Source: Spirochaetaceae bacterium
GTDB taxonomy: Bacteria > Spirochaetota > Spirochaetia > Treponematales > Breznakiellaceae
DNA length: 64,000 nucleotides
Assembly: GCA_031281945.1 (NCBI GenBank)
Contig: JAITER010000092.1
Span: 21,791-85,790, forward strand
Direction: 5' to 3'
A program made the translations under genes and the position numbers. This document shows, piece after piece, positions 1 to 7,918 of this stretch. A model generated the notes under the pieces. The model had not been told where the DNA came from. It saw only the letters and a list, made by a program, of their open reading frames with translations, and ran no database searches. How positions within the stretch are numbered: the first letter of the stretch is position 1; each line of letters starts with the position of its first letter.

Positions 1-230
1 AAACCGGAAGATCGTTAATTAAAGAGTATAAAGAAACCCAAATCAGGCTGGAGCAAAATAAAAAAAATATAAAAAAAAATGAAAACGCGACTTTGATTGC
101 TTTTGGGAAAATATACGCCGGAACTTTTGTAAAAATCTGCAATGCGCAGTACCCAGTCATCGAAGATTTAAACCGCGTGCGTTTTATGCTGGATAAAACC
201 CGCAATTGCGTTGTTTGTAAAAAATTATAG
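1..230 (+). CDS. C-terminal end of a FapA/DUF342-family protein (partial)
   Basis: The reading frame is open from the window edge and stops at TAG 228-230, giving about 75 residues. It begins with a charged helical stretch rich in Lys and Asn, followed by a segment containing GKIYAGTFVKICNA and then VRFMLDKT. This order (polar coiled coil, then a short beta-rich Gly-Lys-Ile-Tyr tail) matches the C-terminus of DUF342/FapA-like proteins, which are polymerised or membrane-associated cell-envelope and flagellar-assembly factors in several phyla. The assignment rests on the tail only, so the function of the full protein cannot be judged here. Confidence 0.5.
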   Translation, partial: TGRSLIKEYKETQIRLEQNKKNIKKNENATLIAFGKIYAGTFVKICNAQYPVIEDLNRVRFMLDKTRNCVVCKKL

Positions 231-301
231 GCCTTAGGCGCCTTAATTCGGCGGTTTCACCTGTTTTTCGGGCGTTAATATATCTGATAAAAAGGAAAAT
301 C

Positions 302-883
302 ATGGCCTACGAAATTGAGTTGAAAGCATGGGTTGACGATGTTAAACAGACTGAAGCGCGTTTAAATAAAATCGCCCGGTTTTTGTTTTCTTTTCAAAAG
401 GAAGACGTATATTGGTATTGCGAAAATAAAAACGCTTTTCCCTCAGGCGTGCGGTTGCGTAATGAAAAACAAATTTTACCGGAAGACTCCGTTAAAAACA
501 GGCTTTTAATAACTTATAAGACGAAAGAAACGCGGGACGGCGTAGAAGTCAACGAAGAAAAAGAATTCCGGGTGGCAGACGGCCCGGAAAATTTTGAAGA
601 ATTTATGGAACGTTCCGGTTTCGCTCCCGGTTTTTCAAAAAAAAAGACCGGAAAAAGCTGGTGTTATGACTGTAAAGATTTTTGCGGCGGTGTAACTGCG
701 GAATTGACGGAAATAGACGGCTTGGGATGGTTTTTGGAAATGGAAATTCTTTCGGAAGACGGAAGCCAAAAAACCGTGGATTTAGCGCGGGCAATCTTGA
801 TTCAATTGCTTGATGATTGCGGCGTCCCTCCAGAAAAAATTGAAAGCCGTTACTATTCGGAAATGCTTGTTAACAAGCCTTGA
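302..883 (+). CDS. CYTH-domain protein, class IV adenylate cyclase-like
   Basis: A 193-residue protein beginning MAYEIELKAW, which carries the ExExK signature that opens CYTH (CyaB/thiamine triphosphatase) tunnel folds. Further charged beta strands follow, including VRLRNEK, LLITYKTKE and EVNEEKEFRV, spaced as in class IV cyclases where they line a phosphate-binding tunnel. The length fits the family. Family members make cAMP from ATP or hydrolyse inorganic or nucleoside triphosphates; the sequence alone does not separate these. ATG 302 follows an A-rich AAAAGGA. It stands alone, with a DUF342 tail upstream and a diguanylate cyclase downstream, so a link to nucleotide signalling is plausible but inferred. 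Confidence 0.8.
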   Translation: MAYEIELKAWVDDVKQTEARLNKIARFLFSFQKEDVYWYCENKNAFPSGVRLRNEKQILPEDSVKNRLLITYKTKETRDGVEVNEEKEFRVADGPENFEEFMERSGFAPGFSKKKTGKSWCYDCKDFCGGVTAELTEIDGLGWFLEMEILSEDGSQKTVDLARAILIQLLDDCGVPPEKIESRYYSEMLVNKP

Positions 884-949
884 CAAATCCAAAACCGCAA
901 CCTTTAAAAACGCGGTTTCGCAAGTTTTTGGCCTCTCGAAACTGCAAGA

Positions 950-982
950 GCCTGTCAAAACTAACCGGGTTTTGGAACAGGC
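950..982. repeat. Palindromic intergenic repeat (family A)
   Basis: An imperfect inverted repeat with arms GCCTGTCAAAAC and GTTTTGGAACAGGC around a short CG-containing loop. It lies in the 884-1133 gap, which shows no other clear feature apart from a related degenerate stretch just before it (ACCGCAACC, then AACGCGGTTTCGCAAG). Similar units lie near 3473, 7844, 12187, 20677, 25924, 50049 and 63091, always between genes. Confidence 0.7.
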
Positions 983-1133
983 CCATTTATATGTTTTTTT
1001 AAGATTTTATTACGAATACTTATGTAAAGAGTTTTTAAATGATATAATATCGCTTATTTATGTGGTTGGGGCATCTAAAAATCATGATTAAAAATAAGCG
1101 GACGCTTAATCATATTTTTTATAAATCTATGCC

Positions 1134-2351
1134 TTGTTGCGGAGGATTGCTATTTCTTTTTTAAAGAAATGGGGCTTTTTTGGCATAGACGGAAGTGATT
1201 ATGCAAAGTGCCAAAAAAATGTTTTTAGGCACAATGTTAAAGCCGTTTGCTTTAGCTCTATTACGATTGCTTTTTTAATGACCCTCCTCTTTTTTTATCC
1301 GGAAATGCGGGGAGAGAGCAATCGCCTAATTTTTTTTATTCCCGCCGTGATAGAGCTTGCGATTTTTTGCGTTTCTTTTTTTCTTGTAAAACGTGATTAT
1401 ATAAATAAGATACAGGCTAATACTTTAGTCGCGCTTTTTGTTACAACTACAGCAGGTTTTTGTATCGCCGTTTTAATTAACTTTGGTTTGGCTTACGCGA
1501 TTTCTTTTTCTCTTTTCTTTTTTATTTTTGAAGTCGTTTTTATTTTTCGGCCTATCGCCGTCATACTTATTAACCTAATTATATCCGCCGCTTTTTATGT
1601 GGTTTGTATATTTTTTTCAAATAAAAACGCCGGCGAAATCTTTGACGGCAGGTTGTTGGTTTTTTTAAATATTTTGACGGCTTCTATTCTTGGCTGTCTG
1701 CTTAATTTGTTTACATCGCGTTCCCATGTAAAAAATTTGATTATGAACCATTCTCTTATTGAAGAGCGCAACTTTTACAGGGAAGAAAGCGTAAGGGATG
1801 TGCTTACCGGCCTGAACAACCGCCGTAGTTTTGATCAATCCGTTAATTTTTATATTTCAGTTTGTACGCACGTACGTCAAACTGTTTGTGTAGTAATGAT
1901 GGATGTTGATTATTTTAAACTGTACAATGATTATTACGGCCATTTAAAAGGCGATTTTGTGCTTCAATCGATAGGCAAAGTATTAAAACAATTAATCGAA
2001 GAAGAACACGTTTACTCGGCCAGGGTTGGCGGCGAGGAATTTATTATGCTTTGGACGGAAAACCGGACGATAGAATGTGAACGGATTGTTCTAAAACTGC
2101 GCCAGCTTATCATCGACTTAAACATTCCGCACGAAAAATCTAAAGCCGCACCGGTTGTTACCGCTAGTTTTGGTGTATACATTATGCGGGGAGGCTCCCA
2201 GTCGTCTGCTGGCGAGCTTTACCGTATGGCAGATACCGCTCTTTATAAGGCCAAAGAATGGGGCCGAAACCGTATCGTGCTGTTCGATTCGCAAAACGGG
2301 CGTTTTCGCGAGGTGGATATACGCAATTACAAGGAACTAAAACGCGAGTAA
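1134..2351 (+). CDS. Membrane-bound diguanylate cyclase (GGDEF)
   Basis: The N-terminal half (about residues 30-205) has six or so hydrophobic segments, with no recognisable periplasmic sensor domain. A GGDEF domain follows (about 220-385), with metal-binding MMDVDYFKLYND and an intact catalytic loop GGEEF at 299-303, so it should make cyclic di-GMP from GTP at the inner membrane. No RxxD inhibitory site is obvious directly before the loop. The start is uncertain: TTG 1134 is the first in-frame start, but the best Shine-Dalgarno (GGAGG, 1141-1145) lies inside the ORF and points to an ATT codon at 1152. Downstream is rlmN with a 39-base gap. Confidence 0.9.
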   Translation: MLRRIAISFLKKWGFFGIDGSDYAKCQKNVFRHNVKAVCFSSITIAFLMTLLFFYPEMRGESNRLIFFIPAVIELAIFCVSFFLVKRDYINKIQANTLVALFVTTTAGFCIAVLINFGLAYAISFSLFFFIFEVVFIFRPIAVILINLIISAAFYVVCIFFSNKNAGEIFDGRLLVFLNILTASILGCLLNLFTSRSHVKNLIMNHSLIEERNFYREESVRDVLTGLNNRRSFDQSVNFYISVCTHVRQTVCVVMMDVDYFKLYNDYYGHLKGDFVLQSIGKVLKQLIEEEHVYSARVGGEEFIMLWTENRTIECERIVLKLRQLIIDLNIPHEKSKAAPVVTASFGVYIMRGGSQSSAGELYRMADTALYKAKEWGRNRIVLFDSQNGRFREVDIRNYKELKRE

Positions 2352-2390
2352 GCCTAATTCGCCGCGTTTTCCGCGCCGGACGTTAATTTA

Positions 2391-3470
2391 ATGCGACAAA
2401 ACCTCGCCGGGCTTTCCCTTGCCGAAATAGGGGCGGTTTTTTCTGGCCGCAATCCGCCGCTTCCCGCATACCGCGCCGCCCAGGTTCACCGGTGGATACT
2501 AAACGGCGCCGGCTCTTTTGACCAAATGACTAACCTGCCTGCGCACCTGCGCGCTGAACTTTCCGCGGATTACAGCCTTAGAGACACGCGCCTTGAAGCC
2601 GTTTTAGAAAACGAAGAAGAAACAATCAAATTACGCCTTGTTACAGAAGACGGGAACGCGCTGGAGGCTGTTATTTTAAATGACGGCAAAGGGCGCCATA
2701 CCGCTTGTGTTTCCAGTCAAGCTGGTTGCCCTATGGGTTGCGTTTTTTGTAAAACTGGTTCCTTGGGGTTTTCCAGGAATTTGAGCGTCGCGGAAATTAT
2801 TGAACAATTGTATTATATAAATGATTTTCTGGTGAAACGGGAAAAACCGCCTGTGGAAAACATTGTTTTTATGGGCATGGGTGAGCCGATGTTGAATCTT
2901 GACGCTTTGCAAAAAGTTTGCGCTATTCTTTTTACTTCGGAAAATTCCGGTAAAAACCGGGGCGTCCCTCTCTTTTCAAAAAAAAGGATAACGCTTTCTA
3001 CCTGCGGCCTTGCGGCCTATATACGAAGGTTTGCGGAAGAAGGCCCTGACGTACGGCTAGCTGTTTCGCTTACTTCCGGTAAAGAAGATTTGCGCCGCCG
3101 TTTAATGCCGGGTTCTTCATCTCTTTCTGAGTTAAAAGAAGCCCTCGTTTTTTATCAGGAAAAAAGGCGGCGGCGCATTACCTTGGAAGTTGTTTTACTT
3201 TCCGGCCTTAATACTTCCAGGGAAGACGCCGCCGCTGTAGCCGAATTTGCTTCCGGCCTGGACGTAATTGTAAATATTATACCCTGGAACCCTGTTAAAG
3301 GCCTTTTTTTTGAAGGCGCACCTCTTGCAAGCCCCGGCAAAAACCAGGTTGTAAGATTTTGCGATTCTTTACGAACTTATGGCGTAAAAACAGTTTTACG
3401 TTTGCGAAAAGGGTCTTCCATATCCGGCGCTTGCGGCCAACTTGGCGAAATACGTAAGGTTGCTTTGTAG
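2391..3470 (+). CDS. rlmN: 23S rRNA/tRNA adenine-C2 methyltransferase RlmN
   Basis: A radical-SAM enzyme of 359 residues, the usual length. The iron-sulfur motif Cys113-x3-Cys117-x2-Cys120 is intact within QAGCPMGCVFCKTG, followed by the MGMGEP motif and GACGQL near the C-terminus, whose Cys348 is the expected methyl-carrier cysteine. RlmN methylates C2 of A2503 in 23S rRNA and A37 in some tRNAs using two SAM molecules. No Shine-Dalgarno precedes ATG 2391. A perfect-looking hairpin follows the stop codon. Cfr is a close relative, but the sequence reads as an ordinary RlmN in a housekeeping context. Confidence 0.93.
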   Translation: MRQNLAGLSLAEIGAVFSGRNPPLPAYRAAQVHRWILNGAGSFDQMTNLPAHLRAELSADYSLRDTRLEAVLENEEETIKLRLVTEDGNALEAVILNDGKGRHTACVSSQAGCPMGCVFCKTGSLGFSRNLSVAEIIEQLYYINDFLVKREKPPVENIVFMGMGEPMLNLDALQKVCAILFTSENSGKNRGVPLFSKKRITLSTCGLAAYIRRFAEEGPDVRLAVSLTSGKEDLRRRLMPGSSSLSELKEALVFYQEKRRRRITLEVVLLSGLNTSREDAAAVAEFASGLDVIVNIIPWNPVKGLFFEGAPLASPGKNQVVRFCDSLRTYGVKTVLRLRKGSSISGACGQLGEIRKVAL

Positions 3471-3472
3471 TT

Positions 3473-3510
3473 GAGGCTGTTTCAAACCAACCGGGTTTTG
3501 AAACAGCCTC
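3473..3510. repeat. Inverted repeat behind rlmN (family A; possible terminator)
   Basis: Arms GAGGCTGTTTCAAAC and GTTTTGAAACAGCCTC enclose a 7-base loop, starting 3 bases after the rlmN stop. There is no T-run, so intrinsic termination would be weak; the unit belongs to the scattered GTTTTG(G)AACAG palindrome family. Confidence 0.65.
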
Positions 3511-3565
3511 TGCTGTTTCAAAATATTTATTTCAAATTTTTAAACTCATAATTTAGCTTAAGCTT

Positions 3566-3593
3566 TTGGAACGACTCCAGGTTTTGTTATATT
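3566..3593 (+). promoter_or_regulatory. Promoter for a leaderless gene at 3600
   Basis: TTGGAA (3566-3571), 16-base spacer, TATATT (3588-3593). The ATG at 3600 comes 6 bases after the -10 box and has no Shine-Dalgarno, so transcription would start at or beside the start codon. Confidence 0.5.
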
Positions 3594-3599
3594 AACGCT

Positions 3600-4421
3600 A
3601 TGAATAGCGGTAAAAACTTGCTTTTTATTTGTTTTTTTGCGGCGGCGGTTCGATTGTTTGCGCAAACCCCGCTTCCGCCGTCCGCCGCTCCTTCCGCCCC
3701 GCCGAATCCGGCTAAACCGGCTCCCGATTCCGCCGAACCGGAAAAAAATGAACAAAAAAAACTTACCGCGCCGGATTTTATCTTTTCGTTGCAAAGCGGC
3801 TTTATTCTTTTTAACGAGGATGGCGGTTTAAATACGGCCCCGTCGCCTGTTGTTCTTTGGGAGCCGGGCTTTGTAATGGATGTGGTTTTATTAAAAAGAG
3901 GCGGTTTTAATTTGGCCCTTTCTTCCAGCCTGCATCTTTATTGGAATAACTATTTGTGGGAAAACCGAAGGCCCTACCCCGCCCCGCTCGAAAACCGGCT
4001 TGCTTTTGTTCTCGGTTTTTTAGGCGGCCTGGAAGCGAAAGCTATTTTCCCCGTGTTTAATTTCCTGCTTTATTCTAACCTTGGGCTTTCTGCGGATTTC
4101 CGTTTGGTTACGGAGGCGCTGGGGCTTAACGAAAGCGATAAAAACGATGTTAACGAGCAGTTGCCGTTAATTCGGGATTATTTTTGGAGCAACGGGCGTT
4201 TGTTTTATCCTGTCGCCGGTGTGGGTTTTGAAACGCACCTCGTCAACGGCTGGTTTTTGGGCGGCGCGGTTAACGTTAGTATGCCCATTGCTGAATTGTT
4301 TCTTGGCGAGCAAATTGGATTGGAAGGCTGGCGTTTTAGTTTCACCCTTTCTTTTTCACGTCATTTTCAAAAAAAAGTAAAACCCAAAGAAGAAGAAAAA
4401 AAAGAAGAAATAGCAAAATAA
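3600..4421 (+). CDS. Secreted/outer-envelope protein of unknown function
   Basis: A 273-residue protein with a signal peptide (NLLFICFFAAAVRLFAQ, cleavage likely after Ala-Gln), then a Pro/Ala-rich linker (about 25-50), then alternating aromatic and hydrophobic strands typical of a small beta-barrel or periplasmic beta protein (for example VLWEPGFVMDVVLL and the C-terminal FSFTLSFSRHF). It ends in a Lys/Glu-rich tail (KPKEEEKKEE). I do not recognise the family. The start is fixed by the adjacent -10 box and looks leaderless. A lipoprotein gene converges from the other side, with a terminator hairpin between them. Confidence 0.7.
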   Translation: MNSGKNLLFICFFAAAVRLFAQTPLPPSAAPSAPPNPAKPAPDSAEPEKNEQKKLTAPDFIFSLQSGFILFNEDGGLNTAPSPVVLWEPGFVMDVVLLKRGGFNLALSSSLHLYWNNYLWENRRPYPAPLENRLAFVLGFLGGLEAKAIFPVFNFLLYSNLGLSADFRLVTEALGLNESDKNDVNEQLPLIRDYFWSNGRLFYPVAGVGFETHLVNGWFLGGAVNVSMPIAELFLGEQIGLEGWRFSFTLSFSRHFQKKVKPKEEEKKEEIAK

Positions 4422-4423
4422 AA

Positions 4424-4452
4424 TAAAAAAAACCCCCAAATTCGGGGGTTTG
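4424..4452 (-). terminator. Intrinsic terminator for the lipoprotein gene at 4490-5065
   Basis: On the minus strand, AACCCCC and GGGGGTT arms around a 6-base loop are followed by a long T-rich run (the A-rich stretch 4421-4430 on the plus strand). Confidence 0.75.
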
Positions 4453-4489
4453 CTACAGAAAACTACGGTAAAACCTGTGTTATAAAATT

Positions 4490-5065
4490 TTATTTTTTTC
4501 TGTTTGCGGATATGGCCGCTTGTGAAATTTCGCTGGTAATAAGGCTTAAAGCTGAACGGGCGTTTTGGCTGTGTTCTATAGCTTCGCCGTAACGGCTTTC
4601 TTCGTTTGCCATTTCCGCCTGACCCGCCGTTTGTCTCGCCGACGCGAAATCGTTATCCAGGCGCGGCAGGTCTAAGCCTTTGCCGCCGGAGGCGTGGGCG
4701 TTTTGCAAAGTGTCTTCTGTTGTAACGAGCGCTTCTTTCATTAAGGACAGGGCGCTGGCCGCTTCGTCTTTTTGCCTGCCTATAAAGTTTTTCGCGTCCG
4801 CTATAGCTCTTTCCGCCAGGTTTTCAGCGTCCAGCGCAAATTTTTTAGCCTGTTCATACCGTTTTGCGTCTGCTTCCGTCTGCATATTGCTAAGGGCTTC
4901 TCTGGCTCTGGCAAGCGAATTCACGGCGTAGGCCATAACATCCGGGTCGTTTTCAGCGCGTGCGACAGCGGCTATCGCGTTGTTCATTTCTTCAACCGGC
5001 GGTTTCGCGCATGAGGCGAAAAACGCAAATGCGATTATGGCGGTAATAATTAGTTTCTTCTTCAT
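4490..5065 (-). CDS. Helical lipoprotein, DUF4398-like
   Basis: A 191-residue protein with a lipoprotein signal (MKKKLIITAIIAFAFFASCAK; lipobox FASC, Cys19 expected to be acylated). The mature part is almost wholly alpha-helical and Ala/Glu/Arg-rich with heptad-like repeats (ARAENDPDVMAYA, ARAREALSNMQ, YEQAKKFALDAENLAERA), as in DUF4398 envelope proteins. It probably sits in the periplasm, anchored to a membrane. Start ATG 5065 has GAGG just upstream. It is divergent from the CHASE2 gene and ends at its own terminator. The precise role is unknown. Confidence 0.75.
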   Translation of the reverse strand: MKKKLIITAIIAFAFFASCAKPPVEEMNNAIAAVARAENDPDVMAYAVNSLARAREALSNMQTEADAKRYEQAKKFALDAENLAERAIADAKNFIGRQKDEAASALSLMKEALVTTEDTLQNAHASGGKGLDLPRLDNDFASARQTAGQAEMANEESRYGEAIEHSQNARSALSLITSEISQAAISANRKK

Positions 5066-5145
5066 AAAGTCCTCTTTAAATCCTGTTTTTGTTTTTAAAA
5101 GCGCTGTTAAGTTGATTTTTTTATCCTGGTTTTCTTAACAGGGTT

Positions 5146-7746
5146 TTGAAACCACAGCTAAACTATTATAATGATTGTGGCTTCACTGTGGCAACGTATC
5201 ATAATACAAAAATAATAGTAATTCGCATCATAGCGCCGGTTTTGTGCGGTTTATTGGCTTTATACGCTGTCGTAGCGTCTCCCTCCATGTTTACTCACTA
5301 CGATTTTTTAATGAAAATGCGCCCCCAAAAAACGATTGATCCAAGCCTTTTGCTTATAGATACAGGCGGCGTTGAATCTGACGCTTTAGTTGAAAGCGCC
5401 CTCGCTTTGTCCGTTGTGGACGCGCTTATTGAACTGAACGCGGAGGCTCTTGTTATTCAAACGCCGCTTTTGGGGGCTTCGGGCGCAAACAGCGCGGAAG
5501 GCGAAAGCGATTTACTTGCCGGATTCGACCGTGAATTTAGCATTATCGCGGGAAATATACGAAATCTTTTTGAAGGAATCTTGATGGGCTTTATTCCGCC
5601 GGAAGAAGCGCCCTTGTTTGTGGAAGAAACCGTAAAGCTTACAGAAGCCGGCAAAGAAAGGCTTTTACAGGCCGCGTTTCAAAGTAGCGAGGAATTAAGC
5701 GAACAAATTGAAAAAGCGGGTTTGGTTTTTGGGGCTGTTTTTATGGCGAATGATTTAAACGTCCCGCTTATACAGGGTAAAAACCAGGAGGCCGCCCGTT
5801 TCCGGCGCGGCGCCTTCACCCAGGGCTTTTCCCGGGTGAATCCCTCGCCGGACGGCCTTGTTAGGGGGGCGCCGCCTATTCGCACTATTGAAGTTTCTGG
5901 CGGCGGCGCTTTTAGCGCGGTGGTGGAGGAGCACGTGGTTTTGGTCGCGTTAAAAGAACGCTTCGCCGAAACTTCTTTTTCAAAAACGGAACGGGGTCAG
6001 GCTTTGATTCTTTTACCCAAGGCTGGCGGCGAAAACGCCCGCATAAAGCTGGAGCTTGACGATTCGGGCGCCGTTCTTTTTGATCATTCCGCTTTTTCGC
6101 ATAATCTTAAAAGTATCCCAATCAGTTTATTTATTGATTACGATGACGCCGGAAAAACTTTGTACAGACTGCTTTCCCAGGCGGTTACGCTTGTTCAGTA
6201 TGGGAAAATCAACCCGGAGAATTACCCGCCTTTTATTTACGAAAAAAATGCGCTGTTGTATCAAAATATGCTGGATTTAAAGGCCGCCGAAATCGCGCCG
6301 GCAAACCTGGCCGTACGGGCCGAACTTGAGCCCGCGACAGAAGCCGCCGCTTCCGAAACAGAGGGGCTTGATGAGGAAGCAATTCTTGAGGCTGAAGACG
6401 CCGCCGGGCCTATTGTTGAAACAAGCGCCGCCCCGGAAGCCGCGGAAATGGAAGCCGTAGAACCGGATTTTTCCGGGGTTGAAGGCGGCGTGGATGAAGT
6501 TGCGGCGGCAGAATCCAGGAAAGCTGTTGAAGATGCGAAAATTCTTTGGCAAGAAGGCCGAAAAGCATATTTTGCCGCTTGCGAGGCCTTTTTTAGCGAA
6601 ACCACGGAGCAGGCCGTCCGGGATTCTTTTAACGAATTAATCCAAAGTGAAAATCTTGGGGAAGAAGGCGAGCGCCGTCTTTTGGAAATGCGTGAAAAAG
6701 AATTGGAAAAATTCTACATAGCTCGTGATATTTATTTTCTTTTGCGTGATTCCCGCAACGTATTGGCCAAAAATCTTAACGGCGCTTTTTGCGTAATGGG
6801 GGCCGCTTCCGGTGAAAGTTTAAGCGATGCGGAAGTTTCAATTTTGCTGGCCGACGCCCTTTTAGGCGGCGAAGCCGTTATCCCGCTAAGTTTAAACTAC
6901 GCTTGCTTTTTCGCGGTTCTGGCTGTTTTAACGGCGGTTTTTATGCTATGCGCTCTTCCGCCGCTTGTTTCGTTTGTTTTTGCTGCGGCTTTTCCAGCCG
7001 TTTTATTCGCCGCCGCCGCGCAAGTGTTTTTGGCGGCGCCGTATTGGCTGGATCCGTTTTTTCCGGCTGTTCCCGCGGCGGCGGCGGCTTTCGCTTCCTC
7101 GTTGATTGCTTTGGCCGCGCGTTTGGACGCGGAAAGAAACGCCGCGTTAATTTGCGGTTCTTCTATTCCAAAACAGTATTCCAAAACCCTGCTAAAATAC
7201 GCTTCCGGCAAAGATTCACCGGCTTTTGCGGCTTTTGTCGCGGTAAGGGCGCCGGATTTTCCGGTGGTTGAAAGCCGCCAGGAAGCGGAAGCGGCCCTTA
7301 AACTGTTAAAGCAGTTTCATGAAGAAGCGAAAGCTTTGTTTTTTAAAGCGGGAGCTGTTTTGGCGGGAATAGAGCGGGATTTGCTTGTTTTTTCTTTTGG
7401 CTCCCCGCTGGAGCGGTTGGCTCAAAACAAAACGGCGCTCCAACCGGTTCGTAAAGCCGCGTCCGTTTTAGCCGGCGTGGATTTTTCAAAACTTAAAACG
7501 GCGCCTTGGTATATAGGCATGGACGCCGGCGTCTGTATTTTTTGCTCCATGGACGGCGTTTGCTGTCATGCGTCCGGTCAGGCCGCCGCCCGCGCCCGCT
7601 TGCTTTCATCTTTGGCGGAACGCTCAAAAGTCCGCGTGCTTGTTTCAAAAACGGCGGCGGCGCACCTTGACGTATCAAAAATCAGCCCTTTGTCATCGAA
7701 TTTTCCGGAATCGGAGCTTTGTTGCGTCCTAAAAACCGGCGTATAA
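5146..7746 (+). CDS. CHASE2-type sensor with degenerate class III cyclase domain
   Basis: An 866-residue membrane protein. A first transmembrane helix (about 27-48) leads into a periplasmic CHASE2-like region (ASPSMFTHYDFLMKMRPQ... LLLIDTGG...), which contains a long Ala/Glu-rich insertion (about 385-460). Three transmembrane helices follow (about 585-665), then a cytoplasmic region aligned with class III nucleotide cyclases (about 690-866). The catalytic region looks degraded: the first metal Asp segment reads FVAVRAPDF rather than the usual F-x-D-I-x-x-F, and the second reads GIERDLLVFSFGSP. It may therefore act as a pseudo-enzyme or signal relay. The start is uncertain: TTG 5146 is the earliest, with no strong Shine-Dalgarno. 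Confidence 0.75.
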   Translation: MKPQLNYYNDCGFTVATYHNTKIIVIRIIAPVLCGLLALYAVVASPSMFTHYDFLMKMRPQKTIDPSLLLIDTGGVESDALVESALALSVVDALIELNAEALVIQTPLLGASGANSAEGESDLLAGFDREFSIIAGNIRNLFEGILMGFIPPEEAPLFVEETVKLTEAGKERLLQAAFQSSEELSEQIEKAGLVFGAVFMANDLNVPLIQGKNQEAARFRRGAFTQGFSRVNPSPDGLVRGAPPIRTIEVSGGGAFSAVVEEHVVLVALKERFAETSFSKTERGQALILLPKAGGENARIKLELDDSGAVLFDHSAFSHNLKSIPISLFIDYDDAGKTLYRLLSQAVTLVQYGKINPENYPPFIYEKNALLYQNMLDLKAAEIAPANLAVRAELEPATEAAASETEGLDEEAILEAEDAAGPIVETSAAPEAAEMEAVEPDFSGVEGGVDEVAAAESRKAVEDAKILWQEGRKAYFAACEAFFSETTEQAVRDSFNELIQSENLGEEGERRLLEMREKELEKFYIARDIYFLLRDSRNVLAKNLNGAFCVMGAASGESLSDAEVSILLADALLGGEAVIPLSLNYACFFAVLAVLTAVFMLCALPPLVSFVFAAAFPAVLFAAAAQVFLAAPYWLDPFFPAVPAAAAAFASSLIALAARLDAERNAALICGSSIPKQYSKTLLKYASGKDSPAFAAFVAVRAPDFPVVESRQEAEAALKLLKQFHEEAKALFFKAGAVLAGIERDLLVFSFGSPLERLAQNKTALQPVRKAASVLAGVDFSKLKTAPWYIGMDAGVCIFCSMDGVCCHASGQAAARARLLSSLAERSKVRVLVSKTAAAHLDVSKISPLSSNFPESELCCVLKTGV

Positions 7747-7843
7747 CCTTTTCCGCAAAATTCTGTTTTATTTTTGAGCCTCCTTAAAAACGGCAACCTT
7801 AAAAAACGCGGTTCGCAAGGCTTTAGCCTTAGAAATTGCAAAC

Positions 7844-7873
7844 CCTGTCAAAACCCATCAGGTTTTGGAACAG
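7844..7873. repeat. Palindromic intergenic repeat (family A)
   Basis: CCTGTCAAAACC and GGTTTTGGAACAGG arms around CATCA. The preceding bases (ACGCGGTTCGCAAGGC, 7806-7821) repeat the sequence that also precedes the copy at 950, so the repeat unit is about 80 bases rather than just the palindrome. Confidence 0.7.
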
Positions 7874-7918
7874 GCTAGGTATGTGCAAAAAGCGGCGGTT
7901 TCTGCATAATTATTGAAA

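Noticed and set aside
810..1091. 93-codon frame after the CYTH gene
   Set aside because: Overlaps the end of the CYTH gene and a palindromic repeat; no start signal and no protein-like pattern.
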